Of a DNA stretch of 64,000 bases, positions 33,131-42,077 are shown piece after piece. Below the pieces are notes generated by a model. It was not told the origin of the DNA. It saw only the letters and a program-made list of their open reading frames with translations, and did not search any database. How positions within the stretch are numbered: position 1 is the first letter of the stretch; each line of letters opens with the position of its first letter. The stretch covers positions 7,194,627 through 7,258,626 of the forward strand of contig CM020618.1 of the NCBI GenBank assembly GCA_009829735.1. The letters run 5' to 3'. Source of the stretch: Pyropia yezoensis (lineage: Eukaryota; Rhodophyta; Bangiophyceae; Bangiales; Bangiaceae). Made by a program: the position numbers and the translations under genes.

Positions 33131-33256
33131 GCGGTGACGACGGCGGCTTGACAAGAGACCAGGATGACGAAGGGAACTGCATCCGAGACACGCGGGACGC
33201 CGGGGGCCCAATACCTGGCCCAGGAAAGTAAAGGAAACGCGCCTCCCACGCGCGAG

Positions 33257-33680
33257 AGTCACGCGGGTGGCCGCCAGGCCGCCCCGTCGTTCCCGCCTCG
33301 CCGCCCGGGCGGCGGTCACCGCTGGTAGGCTGCCTCGCCGGGCCCTCCCCAAAGTCACGCGGGTAGCCGCCAGGCCGACCCGTCGCCCCCGTCTTGCCGC
33401 CCGGACGGCGGTCGCCGCTGGTTGGCTGCCCCGCCGGGCCCGCCCGAGAGTCACGCGGGTAGCCGCCAGGCCGCCCCGCCGCCCCCGTCTCGCGCGCGCG
33501 TACCAGCTGCGTCGACGTAGCCTCGGCGGCACGCAGCAGCTCTGCGCACGCCGCCTCGAGAGACTCAGAATCGTACTTGTCCCCGCCGTTGGAAGGCCGC
33601 CCCGCCGGGCCCGCCCCGGAGTCACAGGGTTAGCTGCCAGGCCGCCCCGCCGCCCCCGTCTCGCGCGCGCGTACCAGCCG
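33257..33680 (+). repeat. 96-bp tandem minisatellite
   Basis: Units start with AGTCACGCGGGT at 33257, 33353 and 33449, exactly 96 bp apart. A fourth partial, diverged unit starts at 33620 after a 75-bp interruption. The period of 32 codons keeps all frames open; both strands read as Arg/Ala repeats (minus strand GRRGGLAATRVTLGRARRG). Whether it is translated is unknown. Confidence 0.85.
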
Positions 33681-35199
33681 CGTGGAGGATGGCGCCCGCA
33701 CCGCATCTACCTGAGTGCCGGGGAGCACGCGGAGATTGCGGCGGCCAGGGCAGGGCTGTGGGCGGCGAGCCAGGGAACCCAGTCTACCGCCACGCCTCCG
33801 CTGGCTTGGCCGCTGCGGCGGAGGGGGGGCAAAGGAGTAGGAGGGGACCGGCGGGGGGGGGTCGCCGCCCGTAGGGGGCGCCTTGCCGCCGCCGCTGGCG
33901 TCGCCGCCGCCGCTTGCCCCGTGGTGGTGGCTTTTGTCGGACCGACCGGACGTAGGGCGACCACATCTGACGGCGGCCGCCGCCGCCGCCGAGTGCTGCG
34001 GCTCTGCCGGATCCGACGCTCCCACCGGAGTAGCCGCTTGCGTCTTCGTGCCCGTCAGAAGAGGCGGCGGCGCCACCGTCATGAAAGTCGTCGTGGCCGC
34101 CCCCCTCCCCCCTACCGCAGACCACCACCACCACCACCACCACAACCACCGCCACCCCCGCAGCCTCCGCCGCCGCCGCAATCGAGAAGACCTATTTTGC
34201 TAAGCATCGACCGCGGGCGCCCCATGACGGCAGTAGCATACTCATCGCCGGTGGCCGCCGCCGCCGCCGACGCGCGCGCCGCCGTAATCATAAAAGAGCT
34301 GTCAAGGTGCCCCCAGCTGATCGGGGAGAGGCGCAAAGATGGCCTCAAATGGCATCCCTTCCCCAGTCATCTCGGAGAGGTTGCGCAGGACCCGCCGTCG
34401 GGCCTCGCGAAAATGGCCTTGTATAGATGACAAAGAAAGAGAAGAACAGCCAAGAACATGAGCAATACGATCAGAAAGCAGCGGATGCCAACATACCAAG
34501 CTGCACTTCGCGCTTGTAGTTCTTATACCCCCGAACGTCTCCCTCCTTCCCCGCCACCTCTTGATAGGGGACGAGTCTACTTCACAGGGGTGACTAACGC
34601 CCCCCCCCCCCGCCCACGGCCGTGCGGGGTGGCCAAGTCGCTCGCCGGGGAGGAGGATGCAGGTCCCACGCGCGGGTGAGCAGGCCCCCGCCCCCACGGT
34701 CGGAGAGGGGAGGCCCGGGTCATCCGCCGGCTCTGTAGGGGACGGTTCTCCCATGCGGACGTGACTAGCCCCCCCTCCCCCCCACGGCCGCAGGGGTGTT
34801 GTGGATCCCTCGCGTGTGACCCACCTCCTCAACGGGCCCAGTGGCTGGTTCGTATCATCATCCTCGCGCCTTGCTTGCGCTGCGGCCGCCTTCCACAGGG
34901 TCATTCTGGTGGCGACGGCACCTGCGACCCCCCGGAGACGAGCGTGCCCAATTCGCCTTGCTGCCTCCGAAATTGCCGAGTATCTGACAGTCAGACGGAC
35001 TCCCTCGCTGATGTCTGTTGGCAGTGAATGGGCTGAACGGTGTTCACGGAAATTCATTGCAACGCAATCTTTGCAGGGAAAGGAGGACATCTCTCGACAA
35101 CTCGTCGCACCATTTGCACTACCGACAATCGACCCTCGGCGCGCCTGTACATTGCGCTCTTTTTACTTGCACTCATGCTGCTCCCGCTGGGTAAAGGGC
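33681..35199. other. No firm gene; GCC-rich and G/C-run DNA
   Basis: Frames continue on both strands through GCC/CGG and CCA repeats (for example a CACCAC run near 34125-34145), all low complexity. From 34400 to 35199 there are only short frames. Related CCCCCC-rich segments occur near 34590 and 34770 (TGACTA-GCCCCCC), a diverged local duplication. Confidence 0.35.
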
Positions 35200-35670
35200 G
35201 GTGCGTGTGTGGGGAGAGGCAGGCTAGAGAGGGCCGTCAACCGGTGACGCCCTGTGCGTAGGCCGGTTGCACCTCGTCTCCCTCTTCCCGCCCGCCCACA
35301 GCTCTTGCCCACTCCTTCCCCCCCTCTCCTACCCGGCTTCTCCGCCTCTTCTCAATCTCTCAACGACGTCCCCCCCCCCCTATCACAGGCTGGTGAAGCC
35401 TGCCACCCGCCATCACCGTGCACAGGCCCGCCCCTGTTGCCCCGTCCCGGCCAAGGTAAGAAAAGTGGGGGGGGGGGGAGGGGTGGCGGGGCTGGGGGGG
35501 GGGTTGATGACCTGGTGGGAGAGGGTGGGAAGGTGGGTATAGGGTGGTGTGTGCGTGGGGAGAGACAGGCTAGAGTGGGCCGTCAACTGGTGACGCCCTG
35601 CGTGTAGCCTGGTTGCCCCTCGTCTGCCTCTTCCCGCCGGCCTACGGCTCTTGCCCACTCCTTCTCCCCC
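35200..35670 (+). repeat. Pair of ~125-bp direct repeats spaced 346 bp, with an intron-like segment
   Basis: The stretch beginning at 35200 (GTGTGGGGAGAGGCAGGCTA) recurs at 35546 with about 88 percent identity by eye, through the CTCTTGCCCACTCCTT block. Between and after them, GGTAAGAAAAG at 35455 and a pyrimidine tract ending CCCTCTTCAG at 35697 look like intron ends of about 240 bp, just upstream of the ORF at 35813. The splice sites are only a suggestion. Confidence 0.6.
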
Positions 35671-35812
35671 CCTCTCACCGCTCTTGTCCCTCTTCAGGTG
35701 GGCGTGTGTGCCCCTGTGCACCTGGTCATCGTCTTCGTTGCTGGATAGGGCCGGGGGTGCGGGGCGGCCCGTGTTGCACTGTGCGCCTGGAACCTGCACA
35801 CCTGGAGTTCTG

Positions 35813-37618
35813 ATGGAGCTTCAGGACGACAACGAGCACGCAGGCTCCCGGGAAGATGTCCGGCGTATCACCTCCACCCCAACAACTGTGGGCGCCGGGG
35901 GCCTTGCGGGTACCGATGCCACACCCGAGCCAGCCACCCTCCGAGCGCCTTCCGCCTCCCACGGGAATGTTTCTGGTCGTATGGTGGCAACAGCACCACC
36001 AGTCACAGGACCTGTAGAAGGAGCAGCGGCAGCAACCGGCGAAGCTTCCCTCCCCGCTGCAAACAGTACCCGTGACACCGACGCACAGCTGCTGGACTCG
36101 CTCGTTGCTGAAACATGTAGGACGTTCTTTTCGGGGGGGGCAAGCCCCCCCAGGGCCTCGCTGTCGGGGGAAGTTGAGAGGGCGACAGCGGTGGCCGTGC
36201 GCCTAATCGCAGCGCACAACGACCTCCCTGTCGACCCCGTCGTGGCGTCGGCAACGGTTCTTAAGCTGCGCGCACTTGTGTGGCCGGTTGCGGATCGGCG
36301 AAATGTGATGAACTTCTTCGCGCGTGCCCTGTGCACGGACCTGCGCAGCGCCGAAGGTGCACCCGTCCTGACCCTGCCGGCCAACGTTGTCGGCTCGCTG
36401 CTTTCCGCCATGGTCCTGCCTGTCACCCACCCGGACTTCTGGGTAACGGGGGCCCAACTGTCGGTGTTGACTGTCCGTGCCACCACCACCACCACCACCA
36501 CCACAAGCGGGCTACCGACCGGGGCCCGGGGGCGGCGCGTGGACCAGCCCGGCGTCCCGCTGCCGCTTCGTGCGAACGGTGCGGGTGATCAGGCGCGCCA
36601 GCCCCTACCGACCCTGCCTGGTTTTGTGGGCGAGTCTGATGTGGAGGCTGTGTGTCTCCTTCTCTTGTCCGGCTGAAGAAATGGGACGCTTGTTGAGGAC
36701 TACGTACGTGCGGGCGATATCTATCTGTCGTTGGCATGGTGCTCGGGCTGTTGGCCGTCGGAGGCGACGGACGCTCTGGCTGCGTTTGTGATCGAATAAT
36801 AATCGAGAGTGGCCCACCTCGCTCTGGCACGGACGGGCGACTCCGTCGGCGACTCTCATCTACCAAATTCTCGCGACAAGTTGTGCACAGTCGTTCGGCG
36901 TGAGATGTCCCAGGCCATGTCGACATCCATTCATGGTACAACGGAACAAAACGCCCATGGCCCGGCTGCCCGTGCACTTACCATGGTTGCTCGTCCGTCC
37001 ATGCGCGAGATGCTGTCCTCATCAGGGATCCTCGCGTTTGTGCCGGCTGCTACCCATACGGAGATCCCCGGGTTTGGTTCGTACAGCGCAGCTGTCATTG
37101 CGTACGTTTCGCGGCTATTCCGTGGTGTTACTACCGCTTCGAGCAACCCGTCCCTGGAGGAGAACGACGAAGTCGTGACTCACTTGTCGACCGCTGTGTA
37201 TACCCTTGCCGGCACCGGGCTCGGTCTACTATTGTCAACGGACGAGTCATTGCGGAAGGGCACAAGGCACGTGATGTGCCTTCTAAAGAGTTCGTACGAC
37301 CCAGAGAATTCTTCGATTGACATGGTACCGGAGGATTTGAAGAGGGCTGCTGACGAACGACGGTCATGGTCCCCAGACGTTCTACTTCGACTGTGTAAGA
37401 GCGTTGCCAGGATGACGGCCGCGGATGAGGCCACAGTACAAGGTGATCAAAGGATCTCCCCGACAGCCGGCCCACTCTTTATCTTTGCCTTGGCCCTGGA
37501 CGCTGCCCTTCGCCTGGTACACGTTGCAGCCGCACATCGTCGGGGATCGGAACCACTGCAATTCGCTGCATGTTTTTCACGCATTTCAACCCCTTTTGAA
37601 ATGCAACAATTGCAGTGA
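35813..37618 (+). pseudogene. Broken gene of unknown family
   Basis: One frame runs from the ATG at 35813 (MELQDDNEHAGSRE) to TGA 36674-36676, continues with protein-like sequence to TAA-TAA 36797-36802, and is open again from there to 37618, all in the same frame. The N-terminal ~100 residues are Thr/Ala/Pro-rich. Helical, protein-like blocks follow (RRNVMNFFARALCTDLRS, SATVLKLRALVWPV; later SYSAAVIAYVSRLFRGVT, SPDVLLRLCKSVARM). Three stops in one otherwise continuous frame suggest a decayed gene, or introns. A His/Thr repeat (ACC)n lies at 36480-36504. A segment resembles the end of the ORF at 29216-30154. Confidence 0.45.
37581..37604. repeat. 9-bp inverted repeat at the end of the broken gene
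   Basis: GCATTTCAA and TTGAAATGC are separated by six bases. A further GCATTTCA copy follows near 37626. It lies across the 3' end of the preceding frame. Confidence 0.6.
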
Positions 37619-38196
37619 CATGTCTGCATTTCAGCAGCACTCAAGAGCCATGAAAGTCACGCGGTACAGTGGTTATGCATCCGCGCATACTACGCGATGC
37701 AGAGGGAAATGCACAGAAAACATGCAGTGAGTTGAACAGGCATCGCAAGGGGTATCCGGCAGCAACCAGATGCCGGCCCGCTTTCTTCCGGTCCACGTGG
37801 AATTGTTTTTTGATTTTTGTGCACTTTTTATTATGTTATTCAAATGGTAGTTGCGAGCACGTCGCACGCCTGCGAGTGCAAATGAAGCACCGCGGCGGGC
37901 CACCTTGGTCACCGAGATCCTGCACACAGACACCGACACCGGCACGGCCACATGCGGTGTCCGCGCCAGGGCAAAGTATCGGTGTCTGGCGTGCGCCAGA
38001 CAGAGAGCCCAGACGCACTGTCTGCGCCTTGTGTCTCCGCCTAGTGAGCGCCAGACATAGGCGATCTCGAGAGCCGCCGGCCCCCGCAATCCCACACCTG
38101 CGGTCGCCGCTGCCCACTGCCTCCACCACCGTCGCCGATACCGACACGGCCGCCGTCTCCACCACCGCAGCCGCAACCGCCACAACCTCCGACACC
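37619..38196. other. No firm gene; contains a short palindrome
   Basis: A plus-strand frame is open from 37669 into the tandem repeat, but its unique part shows no domain. TGTCTGGCG-TG-CGCCAGACA at 37983-38002 is a 9-bp-arm palindrome, and CGCCAGACA recurs near 38051. Confidence 0.4.
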
Positions 38197-38736
38197 GTAG
38201 CCACCACCGACGCCACTTCTTCCGCCCTGGCCGCGACAGCCTCACCTACCGCAGCCGCGGACGCCACTGCATCATCCACGGTGCCTTCCACCACCTCCGC
38301 CACCGTGGCCGCCACCGACGTCGCCTCCCCCACCCTGGCCGCGACCGCCTCGCGTACCGCAGCCGCGGACGCCACTGCATCGTCCACGGTGCCTGGCACC
38401 ACCTCCGCCACCGTGGCCGCCACCGACGTCGCCTCCCCCACCCTGGCCGCGACCGCCTCTCGTACCGCAGCCGCGGACACCACTGCATCGTCCACTGTGC
38501 CTGCCTCCACCTCCGCCACCGTGGCCGCCACCGACGTCGACTCCCCCACCCTGGCCGTGACCGCCTCGCCCAGCGCAGCCGCGGACGCCACGGCATCGTC
38601 CACGGTGCCTGCCACCACCTCCGCCACCGAGGCCGCCACCGACGCCGCCTCCCCCGCCCTGGCCGCGACCGCCTCGCCGACGGCAGCCGCGAACGCCACT
38701 GCCTCTTCCACGATGGCCGCCACCACCTCCGCCACC
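38197..38736. repeat. 108-bp tandem minisatellite, five copies
   Basis: Unit starts at 38197, 38305, 38413, 38521 and 38629 are spaced exactly 108 bp. The 36-codon period is open on both strands: plus gives a Thr/Ala/Ser repeat (TTSATVAATDVASPTLAATA), minus gives an Ala/Val/Glu repeat (SVAATVAEVVAGTVDDAVAS) that could be an amphipathic helix. The minus frame spans 37836-39116 and the plus frame 37669-38859. I cannot decide which, if either, is translated. Confidence 0.9.
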
Positions 38737-39112
38737 GTGTGCCTTCCGCCACTGTCATTGCCGCCGTTGCCCACCTCCTCTGCTACCGTGCAACCGTGGC
38801 TGGCAACGGCGACAGACGGTGCTCCAGCCCGTACCGCTGCAGCCTGCGACCATCTCTGACCAACACCACCGACGTGGCTAGCGACAGCGGCGCTTGCAGC
38901 TCGTCCCGCCTCAACATTCAGGGGATGCGAAGGGTGGGGTGCGAGGGGGGGGGGGATGAATGGGGGGGGGACGAATTGGGGCGGGGAGGGGGGGGGGGGG
39001 GGGGGGAAGGGGGTCGCAGGAAGAAGACTCGTTACGAAATGCGGTTGAGTGCGACAAACATGTAGAGATGCAATACCATGCACAGATATACTATCAAGCG
39101 CACGACACACCA
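38737..39112. other. Non-coding stretch with long G runs
   Basis: Runs of 9-20 G between 38945 and 39009 alternate with short spacers, a pattern able to form G-quadruplexes. No gene seen. Confidence 0.5.
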
Positions 39113-39298
39113 TCACGCGTCGCCACCGTCCTCATCATCGTCCTCACTCACACTCTCCCCGCCACTTCCACCATCCTCCCCACTATCGTCATCCTCCATA
39201 CTCTCTCCATCCTCCACACTCACGTCGTCGTCCCCACTGCCAACGTCATCCATACTCTCCTCGCTCCCTTTTTCTTCGTCGCCCTCTTCATGACTCGC
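39113..39298 (-). pseudogene. Acidic C-terminal tail of a host gene cut by element B
   Basis: On the minus strand a frame enters from the insertion site of B and reads about 60 residues rich in Glu, Asp, Ser and Gly (SEESMDDVGSGDDDVSVEDG) to TGA at 39113-39115. Such acidic tails are common in nuclear and ribosomal proteins, but the rest of the gene is not seen. B has separated it from its upstream part, if it is a gene at all. Confidence 0.35.
39294..39298. repeat. Flanking 5 bp of element B, left
   Basis: CTCGC precedes the 5' LTR of B. The 5 bp after the 3' LTR of C is CTTCC, which does not match, so B's left end and C's right end are not the two ends of one simple insertion. Confidence 0.6.
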
Positions 39299-39661
39299 TG
39301 TAGCAATATGGTTGTCCGTATTGTGACCCTAATATCAGGGGGGCTACTTCTAACCCTTAACTTTCAATTTGATAGTTCGTACTGGTCACGGTATCTATAA
39401 GTTACGTATGACCAGAGGGACTTGCATCTTGGGGTGGAGGGTAGTTAGTAGTGTCTCCGAGGGTTTATAACGAGGGGGCCGGTGGCGAATCCACCGCCGG
39501 CCAAGGTAGAACAACAAACCCCTCCCATTTGGGCTCCCATCTTGGTCCCGTGGCTTGCGCTCCAAGGACAGCAACCTTGGCCTCCCGGTGACGTTGGTGC
39601 CGATCCCCCTTGGTGAGTGTTCCCTGAGAGTGGACGTGCGACGGATCCCTATTGTGCTACA
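39299..39661 (+). repeat. 5' LTR of element B
   Basis: This is 363 bp with TGTAGCA and TGCTACA ends. It differs from the 3' LTR of C at two positions seen by eye (GTAGAAC/GCAGAAC and GGATCCC/GGATTCC), and from the A LTRs at several more. TATA-like sites and the GC-rich hairpin are conserved. Confidence 0.95.
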
Positions 39662-39662
39662 T

Positions 39663-39680
39663 TGGTGGAGCAGCAGGGGA
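39663..39680 (+). other. Primer-binding site of element B
   Basis: TGGTGGAGCAGCAGGGGA, one base after the LTR; the unmutated form of the site in A. Confidence 0.8.
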
Positions 39681-39885
39681 CGGGTTTCCGTCACCCTTGT
39701 GGTGACGCCGTCTTCGGCCCTGGCACACGGATAGGGATCTGGTCCTTTTCTTGTACTCGTGGTGTTGCGACCTGATCGATTGTGTTGAGTTTTTACCTTT
39801 GACTGTGATCTACTGTACTCTCCCCAATCTACCCCCTCGCTCTCTTGTTCGTGGTGATTGATACGTCGGTTGACTGATTGTGACC

Positions 39886-42069
39886 ATGTCTACCCAAGAG
39901 ACGGGGAACGTTCAAGATGACGGATCGGCGTCGACGCCGACTCCGGAGGTGACTACGGGAACCGGGATCGGGAACCCGATCGATAACATTGAGACGCCAA
40001 TGCTTTCCGGTGCCGGATCGACGTTTGGCACGGCTCGGACGGCAGGAGGCGGGGGCCCGCCTCAACTGTCGTCGACCGACCTCACTCCGCCGCCTCCTTC
40101 ACCAGGGGATTCCCTGATGGCATCATTGGCCCGCATCGAGGCCCGGTTTTCCGGGCTCGACGCCCGTCAAGATCGGACGGAGGACGCAATGGCAGTGTTG
40201 ATGTCAACACGGCACACGACGGGACCCCGTCGTGTTCCTCCCACACCGGTACGGTTCGAACCGGCCGGACTACTTTCGGAGTCCACCAGGGTCAATCCCG
40301 GGGTTGCTACTCCTGGACAACCCCCGGACACAATGGGGTATGGGTCCGACTCGTCGGCAGAGTTGGAACGGAGTCACACGGAGCGATACGCTCGGAGCAC
40401 CCGAAGCGGACTCCGCGGACACGACCCGGCAGATACGTACGCCGGGGGAGAGTCGGTTATTGGGGGAGGAGGTACCCTCTCGCAGTACCCCCACGACGAA
40501 GGAGGCCCGGCAACTCGGGTTCCCGAGGTGCCGACGCCTGAAGTACCATCTTCAGTGGTGGAAGCTATGACCGCGCAGGTAACTGCGAGCCTACTGAAGC
40601 GGATGGAGTCCGATGAGTTCGCTCATCAACTGGCTAAGCGACTGGATATCCAGGACGCTGACACGGAGATCGTCAACGAGGTCTTCCGGTCGGTTCTTAC
40701 TCCGGAACGTTATCGTTTGGAGGACCGCTCTACCACCGTGTCGGAATCGATGCGTAATACGTCGCATCGGGCGATCCGCTCTATGCAGACCCTTATGAAG
40801 GGAGTCCCTATGTTCGGGGGGCCGAACGGACGCCCGTTGGCAGTCATCGGCTTCTTGACTAGCTTCAAGGCAGCCGCAGACAAGGCGCTCGTTAACGAGG
40901 GGCTGGCCCTGGAGATCCTCCCGTTCTTTGTTGATGAACGGGTGCGAGGCATTCTTCGACAGGCATCCCCGATGCCGGGAGTGAGGGTCGCGGCCACCCC
41001 CATGGATTACCGTGGGATATTGAAGGAGCTGCTGAGCAGCTTCCTCAGTGAGGACAAGTGCGAGGACCACTATCGGGCCCTTCGCACTGCCACCGCCCAG
41101 TCCTGGGAGGATGAGGAGATGTTTGGACGCCGGATCCAAGAGCTCGACTACGAGCTGGGGAAGCTCCTCGGAGAAGGGGAGCTACGGGCCATCCTGTTCG
41201 CAGGAGTACCCAACTACGTGCGGATATCCGCACGGGGCGCTAACACGGCACGGACGAACTTCAGTCGACTGATGCATATGTGCAAGTCCCTAGGGGACGC
41301 CTACCGGGTTCTACACCCGGAGTGTGCCTTGGCCCCGAAGCCCAAGGGTGAGGGAGGCAAGCCCAGTCTTACCCCGGTACCGAGGCAAGAGAAGGTGGAA
41401 CGTAAGGCCGCACCCGTACTGGTGGCGACCGAACATACCCCTATTGGTGAGGGTGACCCTCTAGTCGACCAACAGGGCCACCTGTTGCTACCGGCGACGC
41501 CGGTGATTGATGAACATGGTACGGTAGCGTACATCGCCCCGGCTGGAACCCAGTTCCAGGTCAACGAAGGAACGGGACGGCGCGTCCCGTATGTGCGGAC
41601 TACGGGGTACTCCCCGGTGACGGGTAACCCTCACCAACCCTTGCCAACATGGGCGGTGCGCACGGAGGCACCCCCGCAGATTGCGGGCCGACCCAACCGG
41701 TTGGGGGAGTCCATGTTCCGGTTGACCCAAGGACCCAAGGCCTACCAGGGAGCAGGCACTCGGGCGCCCGAGGGAGGCAACCGTAGCTACGGGGCTACCC
41801 CGATGCGACCTCAAGGGGGGACCGGCACGTCCGGATGTATGTTGTGTGGGGATCCCCAGCACTGGGTGTCTTCCTGCCCACTCATCCCCGAGGAGTCTCG
41901 GCGGGCAGCGGCGCAACGCAAGGCATCCACCGGGGGGTATCCCCCCCGAGCACCCGGACACGCACCGGGTAGGCAGCCAGCTCCAGGTGGAGTACTGGCC
42001 GTCGAGGGGGCACCTCCTCAGCCGGATGTCCCGGCGGACAGCACCCTACCAAGGGCGGGAAACGAGTAA
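39886..42069 (+). CDS. gag: Gag polyprotein, element B, intact
   Basis: There are 727 residues from the ATG at 39886 to TAA 42067-42069. It is collinear with gag of A without gaps and differs by scattered substitutions only. It has a disordered Ser/Pro-rich N-terminus, a capsid-like helical region at about 290-470, and a CX2CX4HX4C zinc knuckle near residue 650. Sliding open frames on the opposite strand are also preserved in A and E, which follows from gag conservation. It forms the virus-like particle in the cytoplasm and binds element RNA. Confidence 0.95.
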   Translation: MSTQETGNVQDDGSASTPTPEVTTGTGIGNPIDNIETPMLSGAGSTFGTARTAGGGGPPQLSSTDLTPPPPSPGDSLMASLARIEARFSGLDARQDRTEDAMAVLMSTRHTTGPRRVPPTPVRFEPAGLLSESTRVNPGVATPGQPPDTMGYGSDSSAELERSHTERYARSTRSGLRGHDPADTYAGGESVIGGGGTLSQYPHDEGGPATRVPEVPTPEVPSSVVEAMTAQVTASLLKRMESDEFAHQLAKRLDIQDADTEIVNEVFRSVLTPERYRLEDRSTTVSESMRNTSHRAIRSMQTLMKGVPMFGGPNGRPLAVIGFLTSFKAAADKALVNEGLALEILPFFVDERVRGILRQASPMPGVRVAATPMDYRGILKELLSSFLSEDKCEDHYRALRTATAQSWEDEEMFGRRIQELDYELGKLLGEGELRAILFAGVPNYVRISARGANTARTNFSRLMHMCKSLGDAYRVLHPECALAPKPKGEGGKPSLTPVPRQEKVERKAAPVLVATEHTPIGEGDPLVDQQGHLLLPATPVIDEHGTVAYIAPAGTQFQVNEGTGRRVPYVRTTGYSPVTGNPHQPLPTWAVRTEAPPQIAGRPNRLGESMFRLTQGPKAYQGAGTRAPEGGNRSYGATPMRPQGGTGTSGCMLCGDPQHWVSSCPLIPEESRRAAAQRKASTGGYPPRAPGHAPGRQPAPGGVLAVEGAPPQPDVPADSTLPRAGNE
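42057..42063 (+). promoter_or_regulatory. Candidate -1 frameshift site GGGAAAC, element B
   Basis: It is in phase at the end of gag (GCG GGA AAC GAG TAA). The pol ATG follows at 42078. An imperfect hairpin, GCTGGGG-TTA-CCCAAGC, and the CCGGGG/CCCCGG pair follow further downstream. Confidence 0.6.
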
Positions 42070-42077
42070 GAGGAAGG

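Noticed and set aside
32653..33249. Poly-Ala, poly-Gly and poly-Pro frames over GGC repeats
   Set aside because: They are products of trinucleotide repeats in every frame, without flanking protein-like sequence.
33257..33680. CRISPR-like array
   Set aside because: The units are contiguous 96-bp tandem repeats without unique spacers, in a eukaryotic context; the same holds for 38197-38736.
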